NCBI GenBank assembly: GCA_002496955.1 | Contig: DALZ01000034.1 | Location: 1 to 15,665 of the forward strand | Direction: 5' to 3' | Source: Euryarchaeota archaeon UBA128 | Lineage (GTDB): Archaea; Thermoplasmatota; Poseidoniia; Poseidoniales; Poseidoniaceae | Length of the DNA: 15,665 nt | Shown: piece by piece, positions 6,507-14,432 of the stretch | Layout of the letters: each line of letters opens with the position of its first letter | Numbering within the stretch: position 1 is the stretch's first letter | Program-made: the position numbers and the translations under genes | Notes under the pieces: model-generated | Databases searched by the model: none | The model's input: only the letters and a program-made list of their open reading frames with translations | Told to the model about the DNA's origin: nothing

Positions 6507-7418
6507 ATGCCCAAGATTGTCGTTTATGCTATAGGGGGTAATGCATTGCAGAATCCACAATCTAGTGCGCGTGAATCAACATCTGGAATTCTTGCTAAAG
6601 TGATGAGTGATGTTGTTGATTTGCTTGAGTCTGGATGGGGCGTTGTATTGACTCACGGCAATGGCCCTCAGGTTGGCCATTTGATGCAAATTGACGAAGA
6701 TTTTTCTCACACAATGGATGAATGGGTTTCTGCAACTCAGGGCATGATTGGTCATTCTCTATCGCTAAATCTCGATTCAATTTTACTGAAACGTCGTCGG
6801 CCGGAAAGAACTGCTTGTGTAATTACGCGAGTTGAGGTTGATCCTGGTGATGCAGGATTTTCGCTTCCAACAAAACCAGTAGGTCCGATATTGAGTGATA
6901 AAGTTGTGATGACCGCAGACTGGGATATTGCAGAGACAGTTAACGGTGCAAGGAGAGTAGTAGCTAGTCCTATGCCGATGGGGGTATTAGACATCGAGGT
7001 GATAAAGAAACTAGTAGAGTTACGTGCTGTAGTAATATGTGGAGGTGGTGGTGGAATTCCAGTAGTCAGGAAGAGTAATCACTACATTGGGGTTCCTGCA
7101 GTAATAGACAAAGACAGACTATCGGCTTTGATTGCCATAAAATTGAATGCTGACGCATTAATCATCTCAACCGCTGTAGATTCTGTCAAAACTGGATTTA
7201 ACACTCCTAATCAAGTTTCACATCGCGTTCTAACATTAGATGAGTGTGATGCATATATTGAGCAAGGTGAATTCCCCGAGGGGTCTATGGGTCCTAAAAT
7301 TGGCAGTTTAATGGAAGCGGCACTACACAATCCATCATGTCAAGCAATACTGTGTCAGCCAGGGGATGCTTTGAAAGCGCTGAGGAGTGAGGCAGGTACC
7401 AAAATTGTGGTTAAATAA
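6507..7418 (+). CDS. arcC: Carbamate kinase (amino acid kinase family)
   Basis: About 303 residues, the usual carbamate kinase length. Family motifs: KIVVYAIGGNAL at the N-terminus (phosphate-binding glycines, about 8-14), LTHGNGPQVG (about 48-57), ATQGMIGHSL, PTKPVGP, GGGGGIPV (about 179-186), DKDRLSALIAIKLNAD (from about 201), and FPEGSMGPKIGSLMEAA (from about 256). The enzyme interconverts carbamoyl phosphate plus ADP with ATP plus carbamate, either making ATP from carbamoyl phosphate or supplying carbamoyl phosphate. No arginine deiminase or ornithine carbamoyltransferase gene lies in the window. An in-frame ATG at 6468 would add 13 residues; ATG 6507 fits the family start better, but AT-rich boxes at 6431-6438 and 6456-6465 allow either. 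Divergent from asnS; sodN follows 39 bases after the stop. Confidence 0.93.
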   Translation: MPKIVVYAIGGNALQNPQSSARESTSGILAKVMSDVVDLLESGWGVVLTHGNGPQVGHLMQIDEDFSHTMDEWVSATQGMIGHSLSLNLDSILLKRRRPERTACVITRVEVDPGDAGFSLPTKPVGPILSDKVVMTADWDIAETVNGARRVVASPMPMGVLDIEVIKKLVELRAVVICGGGGGIPVVRKSNHYIGVPAVIDKDRLSALIAIKLNADALIISTAVDSVKTGFNTPNQVSHRVLTLDECDAYIEQGEFPEGSMGPKIGSLMEAALHNPSCQAILCQPGDALKALRSEAGTKIVVK

Positions 7419-7420
7419 TA
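7411..7420 (+). promoter_or_regulatory. TATA-like box for sodN
   Basis: TTAAATAATA overlaps the carbamate kinase stop codon (7416-7418) and predicts a start near 7442, next to the in-frame GTG 7443. A second AT-rich run at 7431-7440 is an alternative that would point to about 7460, near ATG 7458. Either suggests sodN has its own promoter. Confidence 0.35.
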
Positions 7421-7457
7421 CCACATATTCTTAAGTTAAAGCGTGCTCGTATGCAAC

Positions 7458-7892
7458 ATGAACAGAATAGAAGCGAGTGCCCATTGTGACGGACCATGCG
7501 GAGTATACGACCCAGCCAGTGCAAGAGTTGCTGGAGAAGCAGTGCAGTCAATGACAAAGAAGATGCTTACATTAGCCACCAATCATTCCGGTGATTGTGG
7601 AACCGCAGCTTACATCAATACCATGAGTAGATATGCGGCAATCAAGGAAGAGGAAGCGCAAAAATGCAAAAAAGAATTGCTAGTATTGTGGACAGATTAC
7701 TTTAAACCAATTCACCTTGAAGCCTACCCAGACTTGCATGAAACTTTTTGGCAGGCTGCTAAACTCTGTAGCGCATGCAAGGTAGAAGTTTCTGCAGAAC
7801 ACGCTCAAGAACTGATGGATGCGATAGAAAAAATCCATAATTTATTTTGGGCTACCAAGGGCAGAGAAGTTCCATGGATTAGAGCCAGCTGA
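7458..7892 (+). CDS. sodN: Nickel superoxide dismutase precursor
   Basis: Converts superoxide to oxygen and hydrogen peroxide with a nickel ion bound by the N-terminal hook. The hook is unmistakable: after a short leader comes HCDGPCGVYDPASARV, supplying His1 (amino group and side chain), Cys2 and Cys6 as nickel ligands, with Tyr9 and Asp3 conserved. The downstream four-helix-bundle sequence also fits the family: LWTDYFKPIHLEAYPDLHETFWQAAKL and MDAIEKIHNLFWATKGR. The mature protein would be 136 residues. ATG 7458 gives an 8-residue leader (MNRIEASA); GTG 7443 would give 13, closer to the 14 known in Streptomyces, so the start is uncertain. The leader ends in Ala before His1, as expected for cleavage by the protease encoded four bases downstream. 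Extra cysteines include a CSAC pair near mature residue 97. Family known mainly from bacteria. Confidence 0.96.
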   Translation: MNRIEASAHCDGPCGVYDPASARVAGEAVQSMTKKMLTLATNHSGDCGTAAYINTMSRYAAIKEEEAQKCKKELLVLWTDYFKPIHLEAYPDLHETFWQAAKLCSACKVEVSAEHAQELMDAIEKIHNLFWATKGREVPWIRAS

Positions 7893-7896
7893 TTAC

Positions 7897-8181
7897 ATGG
7901 AAAAATTACAAGTTGTAATACGCGGCAATAGTATGTGGCCAACACTTGATGACGGCCAAGAAATATTCTGCGAGACTTATGTCGGACAATCAATCCACAA
8001 GGGTCAGTTGGTAGTCTTCTACCACCCATTTAACAAGGACATTATAGCGGTAAAACGCGTCAAGTATTGTGAATCGGGTGGTCTTTTTGTGGAGGGTGAC
8101 AACCCTGATCCAACTGCGTCTGATGATTCTCACAATTTCGGTCTGATAAAGTTAGCATCTGTAATAGCTTTAGGTATGTAG
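7897..8181 (+). CDS. sodX: Nickel superoxide dismutase maturation protease (S26 signal peptidase-like)
   Basis: A 94-residue minimal S26-type serine protease. The catalytic Ser12 is in GNSMWPTL and the general-base Lys53 in IIAVKRV, followed by EGDNPDPTASDDSHNFG (from about 66), the conserved C-terminal box of signal peptidases. No transmembrane anchor is visible, unlike true signal peptidases, which fits a cytoplasmic enzyme acting on a small precursor. The position, four bases after the sodN stop, matches the conserved sodN-sodX pairing known from bacteria, where SodX removes the SodN leader to free the nickel-binding His1. ATG 7897 is the only reasonable start; no strong Shine-Dalgarno sequence is seen, so translation is probably coupled to sodN. 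Its TAG stop (8179-8181) directly abuts the 3' end of the convergent tRNA-Lys gene. Confidence 0.93.
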   Translation: MEKLQVVIRGNSMWPTLDDGQEIFCETYVGQSIHKGQLVVFYHPFNKDIIAVKRVKYCESGGLFVEGDNPDPTASDDSHNFGLIKLASVIALGM

Positions 8182-8255
8182 CGGGCCTGACGGGGTTCGA
8201 ACCCGCGACCGACGGATTAAGAGTCCGTCGCTCTACCTGACTAAGCTACAGGCCC
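8182..8255 (-). tRNA. tRNA-Lys (anticodon CUU)
   Basis: On the minus strand the acceptor stem GGGCCTG pairs with CAGGCCC (8183-8189), with discriminator G at 8182; CCA is not encoded. The D stem is GCTT/GAGC with an AGTCAGGTA loop. The anticodon stem ACGGA/TCCGT closes the loop CTCTTAA (8217-8223), giving anticodon CTT (8219-8221). The variable region is CGGTC, and the T arm is GCGGG-TTCGAAC-CCCGT. There is no intron. The sodX stop abuts its 3' end. It lies 46 bases downstream of rpiA on the same strand, with its own TATA-like box in between. Confidence 0.96.
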
Positions 8256-8276
8256 GAGTTTGCCTGCCACACTTCG

Positions 8277-8284
8277 TATTTAAT
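8277..8284 (-). promoter_or_regulatory. TATA-like box for tRNA-Lys
   Basis: The minus strand reads AATTAAATA here, centred about 25 bp before the first tRNA base at 8255. It is the best placed promoter element in the window and lies in the gap between rpiA and the tRNA. Confidence 0.5.
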
Positions 8285-8301
8285 TATTGATTGCAGAAAT
8301 A

Positions 8302-9009
8302 TTATGTTATCAATCGTCCATTGGGGTTAACCATTGTTTCAACACCAGAATCTTTGGCTAGTATCACGACATCGCACATGTTATTGAAAAGCCCTACTTG
8401 GACCACCCCTGCAATTGCCAAGATTCTGGGTTCCAACTCTACCGGTTCAGTCAGGGTAGGGCCACAATGAGCATCTGCGATGTAGTTGCCATTATCTGTA
8501 ACTACCGGATTGTCCCCAGACATTCGACAATTGACACGGCAGTCGAGCAACTTAGTCAATTGACGTATAGTTGCCTGATATGAAAAAGGTGTTATTTCTA
8601 TTGGTAAAGGAAACGCACCCAAGGTTTTGACCATTTTTCTTTCATCGGCAACAACTACCATTGAATTCGATTCCTGGGCAACGATTTTCTCCCGCAGTAA
8701 AGCAGCGCCACCCCCTTTTATCAGGTTAAAATTCTCATCAAATTCATCAGCACCATCAATTACGATGTCAAGATGACTGCAGTCAGATAACTCAACCAAT
8801 GGTATTCCAACTTTGTTAGCTAACTGTTCAGTTGCCAAAGATGTTGGAACTCCGACAATCTCTAAACCTTCTTCTGCAATTCTTCTACCTAATTCCATAA
8901 CGGTGTATCTAACAGTCGAGCCTGTTCCCAAACCAACTTTCATACCGTTAGTAACAAATTTACAGGCGTCAACACCCGCTTGCTGCTTTAGTAATTCGAC
9001 CCGGTCCAT
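8302..9009 (-). CDS. rpiA: Ribose-5-phosphate isomerase A
   Basis: A 235-residue enzyme that interconverts ribose 5-phosphate and ribulose 5-phosphate, feeding nucleotide synthesis. Signatures: GLGTGSTVRYTV (about 26-37, phosphate loop), PTSLATEQLA, the catalytic region DIVIDGADEFD (about 81-91), KGGGAALLREKIVA (about 98-111, with the active-site Lys and Glu), ADERKMV, PIEITPF and the C-terminal GVVQVGLFNNMCDVVI. It matches RpiA from start to end. The frame is open to 9069, but ATG 9009 (MDRVELLKQQ) gives the family start; an AT-rich box around 9040-9049 places transcription close before it. It is divergent from the large surface protein gene, with tRNA-Lys downstream on the same strand. Confidence 0.96.
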   Translation of the reverse strand: MDRVELLKQQAGVDACKFVTNGMKVGLGTGSTVRYTVMELGRRIAEEGLEIVGVPTSLATEQLANKVGIPLVELSDCSHLDIVIDGADEFDENFNLIKGGGAALLREKIVAQESNSMVVVADERKMVKTLGAFPLPIEITPFSYQATIRQLTKLLDCRVNCRMSGDNPVVTDNGNYIADAHCGPTLTEPVELEPRILAIAGVVQVGLFNNMCDVVILAKDSGVETMVNPNGRLIT

Positions 9010-9073
9010 GAATATGACACATCTAGTAAGGCTATTGAGTATTTTGTAAGTCGTCGAGATTTGACCCATGGCG

Positions 9074-9089
9074 AAAGGTTTTGACCTTT
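9074..9089. repeat. Inverted repeat between rpiA and the surface protein gene
   Basis: AAAGGT-TTTG-ACCTTT is a perfect 6-bp inverted repeat with a 4-base loop, just upstream of the preferred start of the surface protein. It could be an operator or a leader hairpin. Short enough to be chance. Confidence 0.3.
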
Positions 9090-9107
9090 GGTATGCTGTG
9101 GGTATTC

Positions 9108-12100
9108 ATGGGGGAGAGGCGAAGCCGGCAAGCGATTGCTATGCTTTTGTTGATATTATTCGGACTCTCCACACAAAGCCACTACTTTACAGGCGTTGAG
9201 TCGTCTTTGGATAATGAGCAAGCAAAAGTAACGCAAGTAATCGGGCAACAAGAAACAATAGCCATTGGGTCATTTCCGGACGGTGCAGTTGAAAAAGTGT
9301 CAATATCAGTACCTGATGGCCAAGTAGTTCAATCGATGAATGTCGATATAGAGGCTGCTGATTTAGCGACATCGACTGCATATTCATTCACTGATAGCAC
9401 AGACTTTGCCAATTCCAATTTTTATGAAGGAATGGATGTAAACTCTTCATCGCTATCATTGCTACCACAAGAATGGGCATGGGACTTTGAGTCTGGTTCC
9501 TTCGGTCCGGAGTGGAGATTAGGTGGTACAAGTAATTGGAATATACAAACTAATACGGTGATAGCGGGTAGCCAAACAGCAAAGGCTGGCACAATCAGCA
9601 GTAATCAGGAAACGTCGATTACGCTAGACATTTCCTCGATTCCAGCTGGCTCTGGAACTTTCAAGTATCAGGTGTCGTCGGAATCTGGATTTGATTATCT
9701 CGTGTTTTGCATTGATAATACTGGTTGCTCGAGGTCTTCGGGGTATAATCAGCGATGGGCAGGTGTAACAAGCGGAACTCACAGTTTTACAGTCCCAGCA
9801 AACGCTCAAAGCCTTACATGGAAGTATGCGAAGGATGGTAGTGTAAATTCTGGTCAGGATACGGCTTGGATTGATGATATCGTTATCACTCCAACAGGTG
9901 GTGCTGGCAATGGCGAAGGCACATGGATTTCCCCAGCATTCGGACCGCAGTATTCTGGTCAAGGGGAGCCACGGACTTATGGCTACATGTACATGGACGC
10001 CTACATTCCTCAAGATGCAGACTTTGAGTGGTCTTTACTTGATGCCTCGACTGATACAATAATATCTGGCTTTGAAGGACTATCAGACATATCTATGGAT
10101 TTTGGCGTCATTGATTGGAAAACATATCCTCTGGTAAAGATGCGAATCGATATGGCAACAACCACTGGCTCGCTACCAGTAGTTCATGGAATCCACTTTG
10201 ATGGCTTGATCGAGGATGACTTTGACTCAAATCCAGTCACCAGTGGTTGGACCATCAGTAGCGCCGGATGGAATTCTGGTTCGATATCCGGAACTGGGAC
10301 TATGATTAGTCCGGATTACTACATCCGCAGTGGATTTGTTGGTTTGAAATCTGATAGTTATCTCAACGGTTCAGGAAGGTTGGAGTATTCATTAGATTCT
10401 GGACAGTCGTGGAATAATTTACCACGGGATAACTTACGCACAATGTCTCAGCCAGAATTTACTGTGATGTTCAGAGTAGTCAGCACAGGCGGCAGTTGGA
10501 CATTTGATAGATTAACCGTCGAAATGGTAAGGACCAGCGTAGTTGATGGTTTGGAGCTAGACATTGGCCTAGACGGCATCGCTGATTGGACCATGGAACG
10601 CAGTGGTATTGGTCGTCTTGGGATACAAGATATCCATACTAACGATAATTTGTGGTCCGCAACTCAAAGTAGCCCATCTTCTCCTGCCCAATTTTCAGTT
10701 TATTTGCCGACTCTCGGAATAGAGGAATTTGAGTTTGCGCTAGCAAGTCCAAGCACCAACTTTGTCAATCCATATCTGACTATATCTTACAACAATCAAG
10801 ATGTGATTACCAGTTCGATAGATGACTTTTCACAATTGACTACTATCAGATTAACGGCATCTCAAATCAGCAGTATAAATAACGCCATTGCTCAATCAAT
10901 AGGCGATGTTAATATCAATGGTCTTCAATTTGCCGAGGTCGAAATTAAGGTTGGCTCATCCTCAACAATCTCGACGATTGGTTTAGGGGGCTTGATGATT
11001 ACATATGACACCTCGATAAATTTAGATTTTGTTGGCAATGATGGATTGATAATCGGGTTGAATAGTGTAATTCCAAATTCCAAATTAGTGAATGGGTTTA
11101 GAGAGATATCACTACCAGTTAGAATGAAAAGTACTGGTGCAATACGATTAACGGTCAATTCAATATCTACGGCACCTTCTATCACCCCAATCAGCATGAC
11201 AGTAAGTAATGTGACCGATACCTTCACTCCATCGATGAATTGGATAGATGTTACAAGTTCATTTGATTTCACCAGTGTTGGTGTTACAAATCCAGAAAAT
11301 TTTGTCCGTGGTGGCTCGTGGTTGGTCGACTTCAATCTTGTTGGCGAAACTAATCTAGCTCAATTACGATGTAGCACAACTGCTATGCCAGTAGTCGGGA
11401 GCAGTATCAGTAACTGTATCCAGAATGGTGTTCAGTTAATTTGGTCTGACCTTGGAACAAATGGTGGCGTTCAAATGTCAGGGACATCAACAACATTAGA
11501 ATTTCATCATCGATTTAAATTCCCCGTCGAATGGGATGATGAGGAGTTTTTGTTAGCATCGGTGAATATGGTCTCACAAAATGGACCGATGTTATCAGTT
11601 AGCAAATCATTTGGCCTAGGTAACTCGCAAGGCGTGGAAAATGATGTATCGCTCAAAGGTTGGTCAGTTGTTGGCTCAAATGGGGTGCCATCGGATAATC
11701 AATTCCCATATTTACAAAATCAAAGGGGGGAGCCGGTCGTTGTTCAGGCTCAACTAGGCTTTGAAGGTGATGAGGGAACTGCGCCTCGAACAGGTCATGC
11801 TTTAGTTCGTCTGTTAGTTAATGGTAACGAATATGGATCGAGTTCGATAATAAATGATGGTGTTGTCTCAATACCTTGGGTGATACCTACAGCCGGTGAG
11901 AGTGTTGATTTGGAGATTGACATCCAACCACTACGTGGTCAGTCCGTAGTATATGAGGTTGAAAATAGTATTACATTCCGCTATGATTCAGTCAATCCAC
12001 AATTGCTATCGATGAATGTCGATCAATTCGACCATTTCCAAAGTTCACCTGACAACCGGTTGGAATTTGTCATAACCGACCGTCCGTTTTTACCAACACA

Positions 12101-14090
12101 GGCTAAAATTGCTTTGTGGCACTCATGGGAGAATGACTTCAATCAAAACGGCCATATCGACTCAACTGAGGTAGTTTACCACGACCTTCTTTATCCCAGT
12201 GACTTAACCCAGTTGGAGGGCACCTACAGTTTCCCACTGGACACCTCATCGGCCCCGGATGGTAGTTATGTTCAGGGTTGGCTTGAAGTTGCAGATTCTG
12301 CTGGTAATGAGATGTTTGAGTCTGGTAATCTCTCAACGCCACTGTTTAATCTACTCATTAGCAGCGACGGTTCACCTCAATTGGGTTATGCCGATTTATC
12401 CTGGGAATATGGTATAATGCCGTGGCTACACCCTGGCGAGGCAGTTGAATTGAATATACCAGTTTGGGATAAAAACGGTGTCACAGACATAACCGATATA
12501 GAATTTGATTTATCAGGAAATCAACCAGATTCGTCGTCGATAACATGGAATCGGCAGACGGGTGTATGCACCAGTTCAACCCTATACATCAAGGTCGAAT
12601 CATGTGACATGATTGGAGATAGCGACTCCGGATTATTTACCAATTCTGGCAAGTTCAGAATTAATTTCCAACTTCAGTGGGGTTTTGATCCTGATGACAG
12701 TGTAATTAGAACACCAGTATTACGATTAACCGATTTGAATAGACAATCCACCACCATAGAGTTGGCCGATTTGAGTTGGCGATACTCTGGTGAGATGGAA
12801 ATTAATCGAGAAAGTTTAGATTACTCTACTTCAGGTAACAACCGATCTAATAGCGGTTCGTGGGTGAAAGCTCAAGAAGAAATTTTGATATCCGGTTCTC
12901 TAAACTGGCTCAAGACAAAAAGAGTAGTCAATCAAGAACTAGGATTACTAGTTACGTTAGGCCTAAATCAAGGTATTCTTGAATACGAAGCAGGATTATT
13001 CAACGGCACAATAACATCTCCAGCTACACCAGGTAATTATGCCATGGATATCACGCTGAGAAATGCACCAAACGGGGCAACAATCGTTCAGCCGTCATCT
13101 CCTCTTTTATGGTTTATAGTCGATGATGAACCACCTACAATCAAGAGCATTGAATACCCCTTGCCTGGGCAAATTATTGCAGAAGAGGAATGGCAGTCGT
13201 TAGAGGTTCTAATGAGGTTCTCAGAGGATAATTTCATTGATTTAGATTCAATGATTTTGAAATGGGAAGTGCATCCGTCTGGCTTTGGTTTTTCCTCTTC
13301 TAGCATTGCCAATGGTACTGGTTTGATCTCTATACTTGGCGGGATGCCGTATGGTGAGTTGATTGCTGGGACTTTCAATATAGACTTAGATACGACAATT
13401 CCAGAAGAAATGCGCACCGAGCCATTGGAGCTCAGGATTTGGCTAGGTGGTAATGACATGGCTGGTAACTCATTCGGCTCTGTGTCAGAAGAAATTTACA
13501 CACCATTCGCAGTTTGGTTACTAGAGCAACAGTTGCCAGAGTATTCACTAGCCCAACCTAGAGTTTCCTATGGTGGTTCGCTTGAAGTAGGTGATTCAGT
13601 AGATCTCTCGGTGGTAATTCAAAATGTGGGTAAATCCGATGGGAATACCACACTTCGCATTGAACGTGTGGAAAGTAACGGTGCACGAACTACAATCCAT
13701 AATCAACAAATAAAGGTAAACTCAGGAGGTAGTGGACAAATCAATCACCGTTGGACTGCGGATCGTGACGGTTCAATGTGGATTGAGTTCATCATTGTTG
13801 GCGGACCGACCATGCAGACGGAGACATTCTACGTGGACAGTGGAGAATCCGACGGCTTGTTAGGCGGGATTGCTGAAATAAATCCAGTTTTGCTAATTGT
13901 TATTTTTATCCTAATTGCGTCTCTTATTGCTCTATTGATATTCGGTTTGCGTTCACCAAAGCCACCGGTCCAACATCTACCAGCAGGCAAAAATTATCAG
14001 GTCGTTAATCAGCAAATTACACCACAACAACAACACTACTATGAGCAACAGCAAACCCTCACATCTCCCGGAGATAATCCGTATCAATAA
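9108..14090 (+). CDS. Giant secreted, membrane-anchored surface protein
   Basis: About 1660 residues. The N-terminus has a basic stretch (MGERRSRQ), then AIAMLLLILFGLST, a signal peptide or anchor. The ectodomain is Ser/Thr/Gly-rich and beta-strand-like with very few cysteines. A segment at about 122-264 (WDFESGSFGPEWRLGG to WIDDIVIT) resembles a jelly-roll or MAM/lamin-G-type adhesion domain. Residues about 1010-1021 form an EF-hand-like calcium loop, DFNQNGHIDSTE. Around 1481-1576 there is a CARDB-like Ig domain (VDLSVVIQNVGKSDGNTTL). One hydrophobic helix (about 1590-1613) and a tail of about 45 residues rich in Gln, Pro and Tyr end the protein, so it should display outside with a cytoplasmic tail. 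ATG 9108 is preferred; ATG 9093 and TTG 9081 are in frame. Function unknown; adhesion, substrate binding or cell-wall role are possible. Confidence 0.85.
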   Translation: MGERRSRQAIAMLLLILFGLSTQSHYFTGVESSLDNEQAKVTQVIGQQETIAIGSFPDGAVEKVSISVPDGQVVQSMNVDIEAADLATSTAYSFTDSTDFANSNFYEGMDVNSSSLSLLPQEWAWDFESGSFGPEWRLGGTSNWNIQTNTVIAGSQTAKAGTISSNQETSITLDISSIPAGSGTFKYQVSSESGFDYLVFCIDNTGCSRSSGYNQRWAGVTSGTHSFTVPANAQSLTWKYAKDGSVNSGQDTAWIDDIVITPTGGAGNGEGTWISPAFGPQYSGQGEPRTYGYMYMDAYIPQDADFEWSLLDASTDTIISGFEGLSDISMDFGVIDWKTYPLVKMRIDMATTTGSLPVVHGIHFDGLIEDDFDSNPVTSGWTISSAGWNSGSISGTGTMISPDYYIRSGFVGLKSDSYLNGSGRLEYSLDSGQSWNNLPRDNLRTMSQPEFTVMFRVVSTGGSWTFDRLTVEMVRTSVVDGLELDIGLDGIADWTMERSGIGRLGIQDIHTNDNLWSATQSSPSSPAQFSVYLPTLGIEEFEFALASPSTNFVNPYLTISYNNQDVITSSIDDFSQLTTIRLTASQISSINNAIAQSIGDVNINGLQFAEVEIKVGSSSTISTIGLGGLMITYDTSINLDFVGNDGLIIGLNSVIPNSKLVNGFREISLPVRMKSTGAIRLTVNSISTAPSITPISMTVSNVTDTFTPSMNWIDVTSSFDFTSVGVTNPENFVRGGSWLVDFNLVGETNLAQLRCSTTAMPVVGSSISNCIQNGVQLIWSDLGTNGGVQMSGTSTTLEFHHRFKFPVEWDDEEFLLASVNMVSQNGPMLSVSKSFGLGNSQGVENDVSLKGWSVVGSNGVPSDNQFPYLQNQRGEPVVVQAQLGFEGDEGTAPRTGHALVRLLVNGNEYGSSSIINDGVVSIPWVIPTAGESVDLEIDIQPLRGQSVVYEVENSITFRYDSVNPQLLSMNVDQFDHFQSSPDNRLEFVITDRPFLPTQAKIALWHSWENDFNQNGHIDSTEVVYHDLLYPSDLTQLEGTYSFPLDTSSAPDGSYVQGWLEVADSAGNEMFESGNLSTPLFNLLISSDGSPQLGYADLSWEYGIMPWLHPGEAVELNIPVWDKNGVTDITDIEFDLSGNQPDSSSITWNRQTGVCTSSTLYIKVESCDMIGDSDSGLFTNSGKFRINFQLQWGFDPDDSVIRTPVLRLTDLNRQSTTIELADLSWRYSGEMEINRESLDYSTSGNNRSNSGSWVKAQEEILISGSLNWLKTKRVVNQELGLLVTLGLNQGILEYEAGLFNGTITSPATPGNYAMDITLRNAPNGATIVQPSSPLLWFIVDDEPPTIKSIEYPLPGQIIAEEEWQSLEVLMRFSEDNFIDLDSMILKWEVHPSGFGFSSSSIANGTGLISILGGMPYGELIAGTFNIDLDTTIPEEMRTEPLELRIWLGGNDMAGNSFGSVSEEIYTPFAVWLLEQQLPEYSLAQPRVSYGGSLEVGDSVDLSVVIQNVGKSDGNTTLRIERVESNGARTTIHNQQIKVNSGGSGQINHRWTADRDGSMWIEFIIVGGPTMQTETFYVDSGESDGLLGGIAEINPVLLIVIFILIASLIALLIFGLRSPKPPVQHLPAGKNYQVVNQQITPQQQHYYEQQQTLTSPGDNPYQ

Positions 14091-14126
14091 GAGTCGAAGA
14101 CTCTAAATGACTGATAATTAACAGTC
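14090..14126 (+). repeat. Two tandem short hairpins between surface protein stop and rnpB
   Basis: AGAGTC-GAA-GACTCT (14090-14104) begins at the last base of the surface protein stop codon, and GACTG-ATAATTAA-CAGTC (14109-14126) follows. They could end the long mRNA or lie in the RNase P RNA promoter; TCTAAATGA at 14102-14110 sits about 25 bp before the RNA start and is the likely TATA element. Neither hairpin is followed by a U-run. Confidence 0.35.
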
Positions 14127-14129
14127 AAC

Positions 14130-14432
14130 TGAGGGAGTAGGAGGACTGCTGACAGAGTTCGACTCTGAGGAAAGTCCCCTCTCCACAGTGCATGTGCCTC
14201 ACAAAAGCGAGAAACTAGAGATGGTTTGGTTAATGCAATAGAAACGAACGAAATAAGGGTTGAACGATGATGTTGAAAAACGGAGGTTTCCTTAAAATCG
14301 ATGAAACGAGCAACCGCACAGGAGCAAGTCCAAGCAGTTCCAGAGAGATTGCGCGTCTAGGAACAGGTAGGATGCTTAGTTGAATGCAGTCGCCGAAAGG
14401 TAACAGAAAGGGGCTTACTCCCTACTCCCTCA
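14130..14432 (+). ncRNA. rnpB: RNase P RNA
   Basis: This is the catalytic RNA that trims the 5' leaders of tRNA precursors. Helix P1 is a perfect 12-bp pairing of 14130-14141 with 14421-14432. The first conserved region, GAGGAAAGTCC (14167-14177), and the last, ACAGAAAGGGGCTTA (14403-14417), are the two strands that form P4, the core of every RNase P RNA. ACAGGAGCAAGTCC in the middle part and the total length of about 300 bases fit archaeal type A RNAs. The ends are set from P1 and could be off by a few bases. A TATA-like TCTAAATGA lies about 25 bp upstream. The 3' strand of P1 contains the stop codon of the convergent RND gene. Confidence 0.93.

Noticed and set aside
9624..10013. Minus-strand frame of 129 codons, and similar ones at 10925-11335 and 13088-13459
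   Set aside because: All are shadows inside the single long surface protein frame, with no motifs or start signals of their own.
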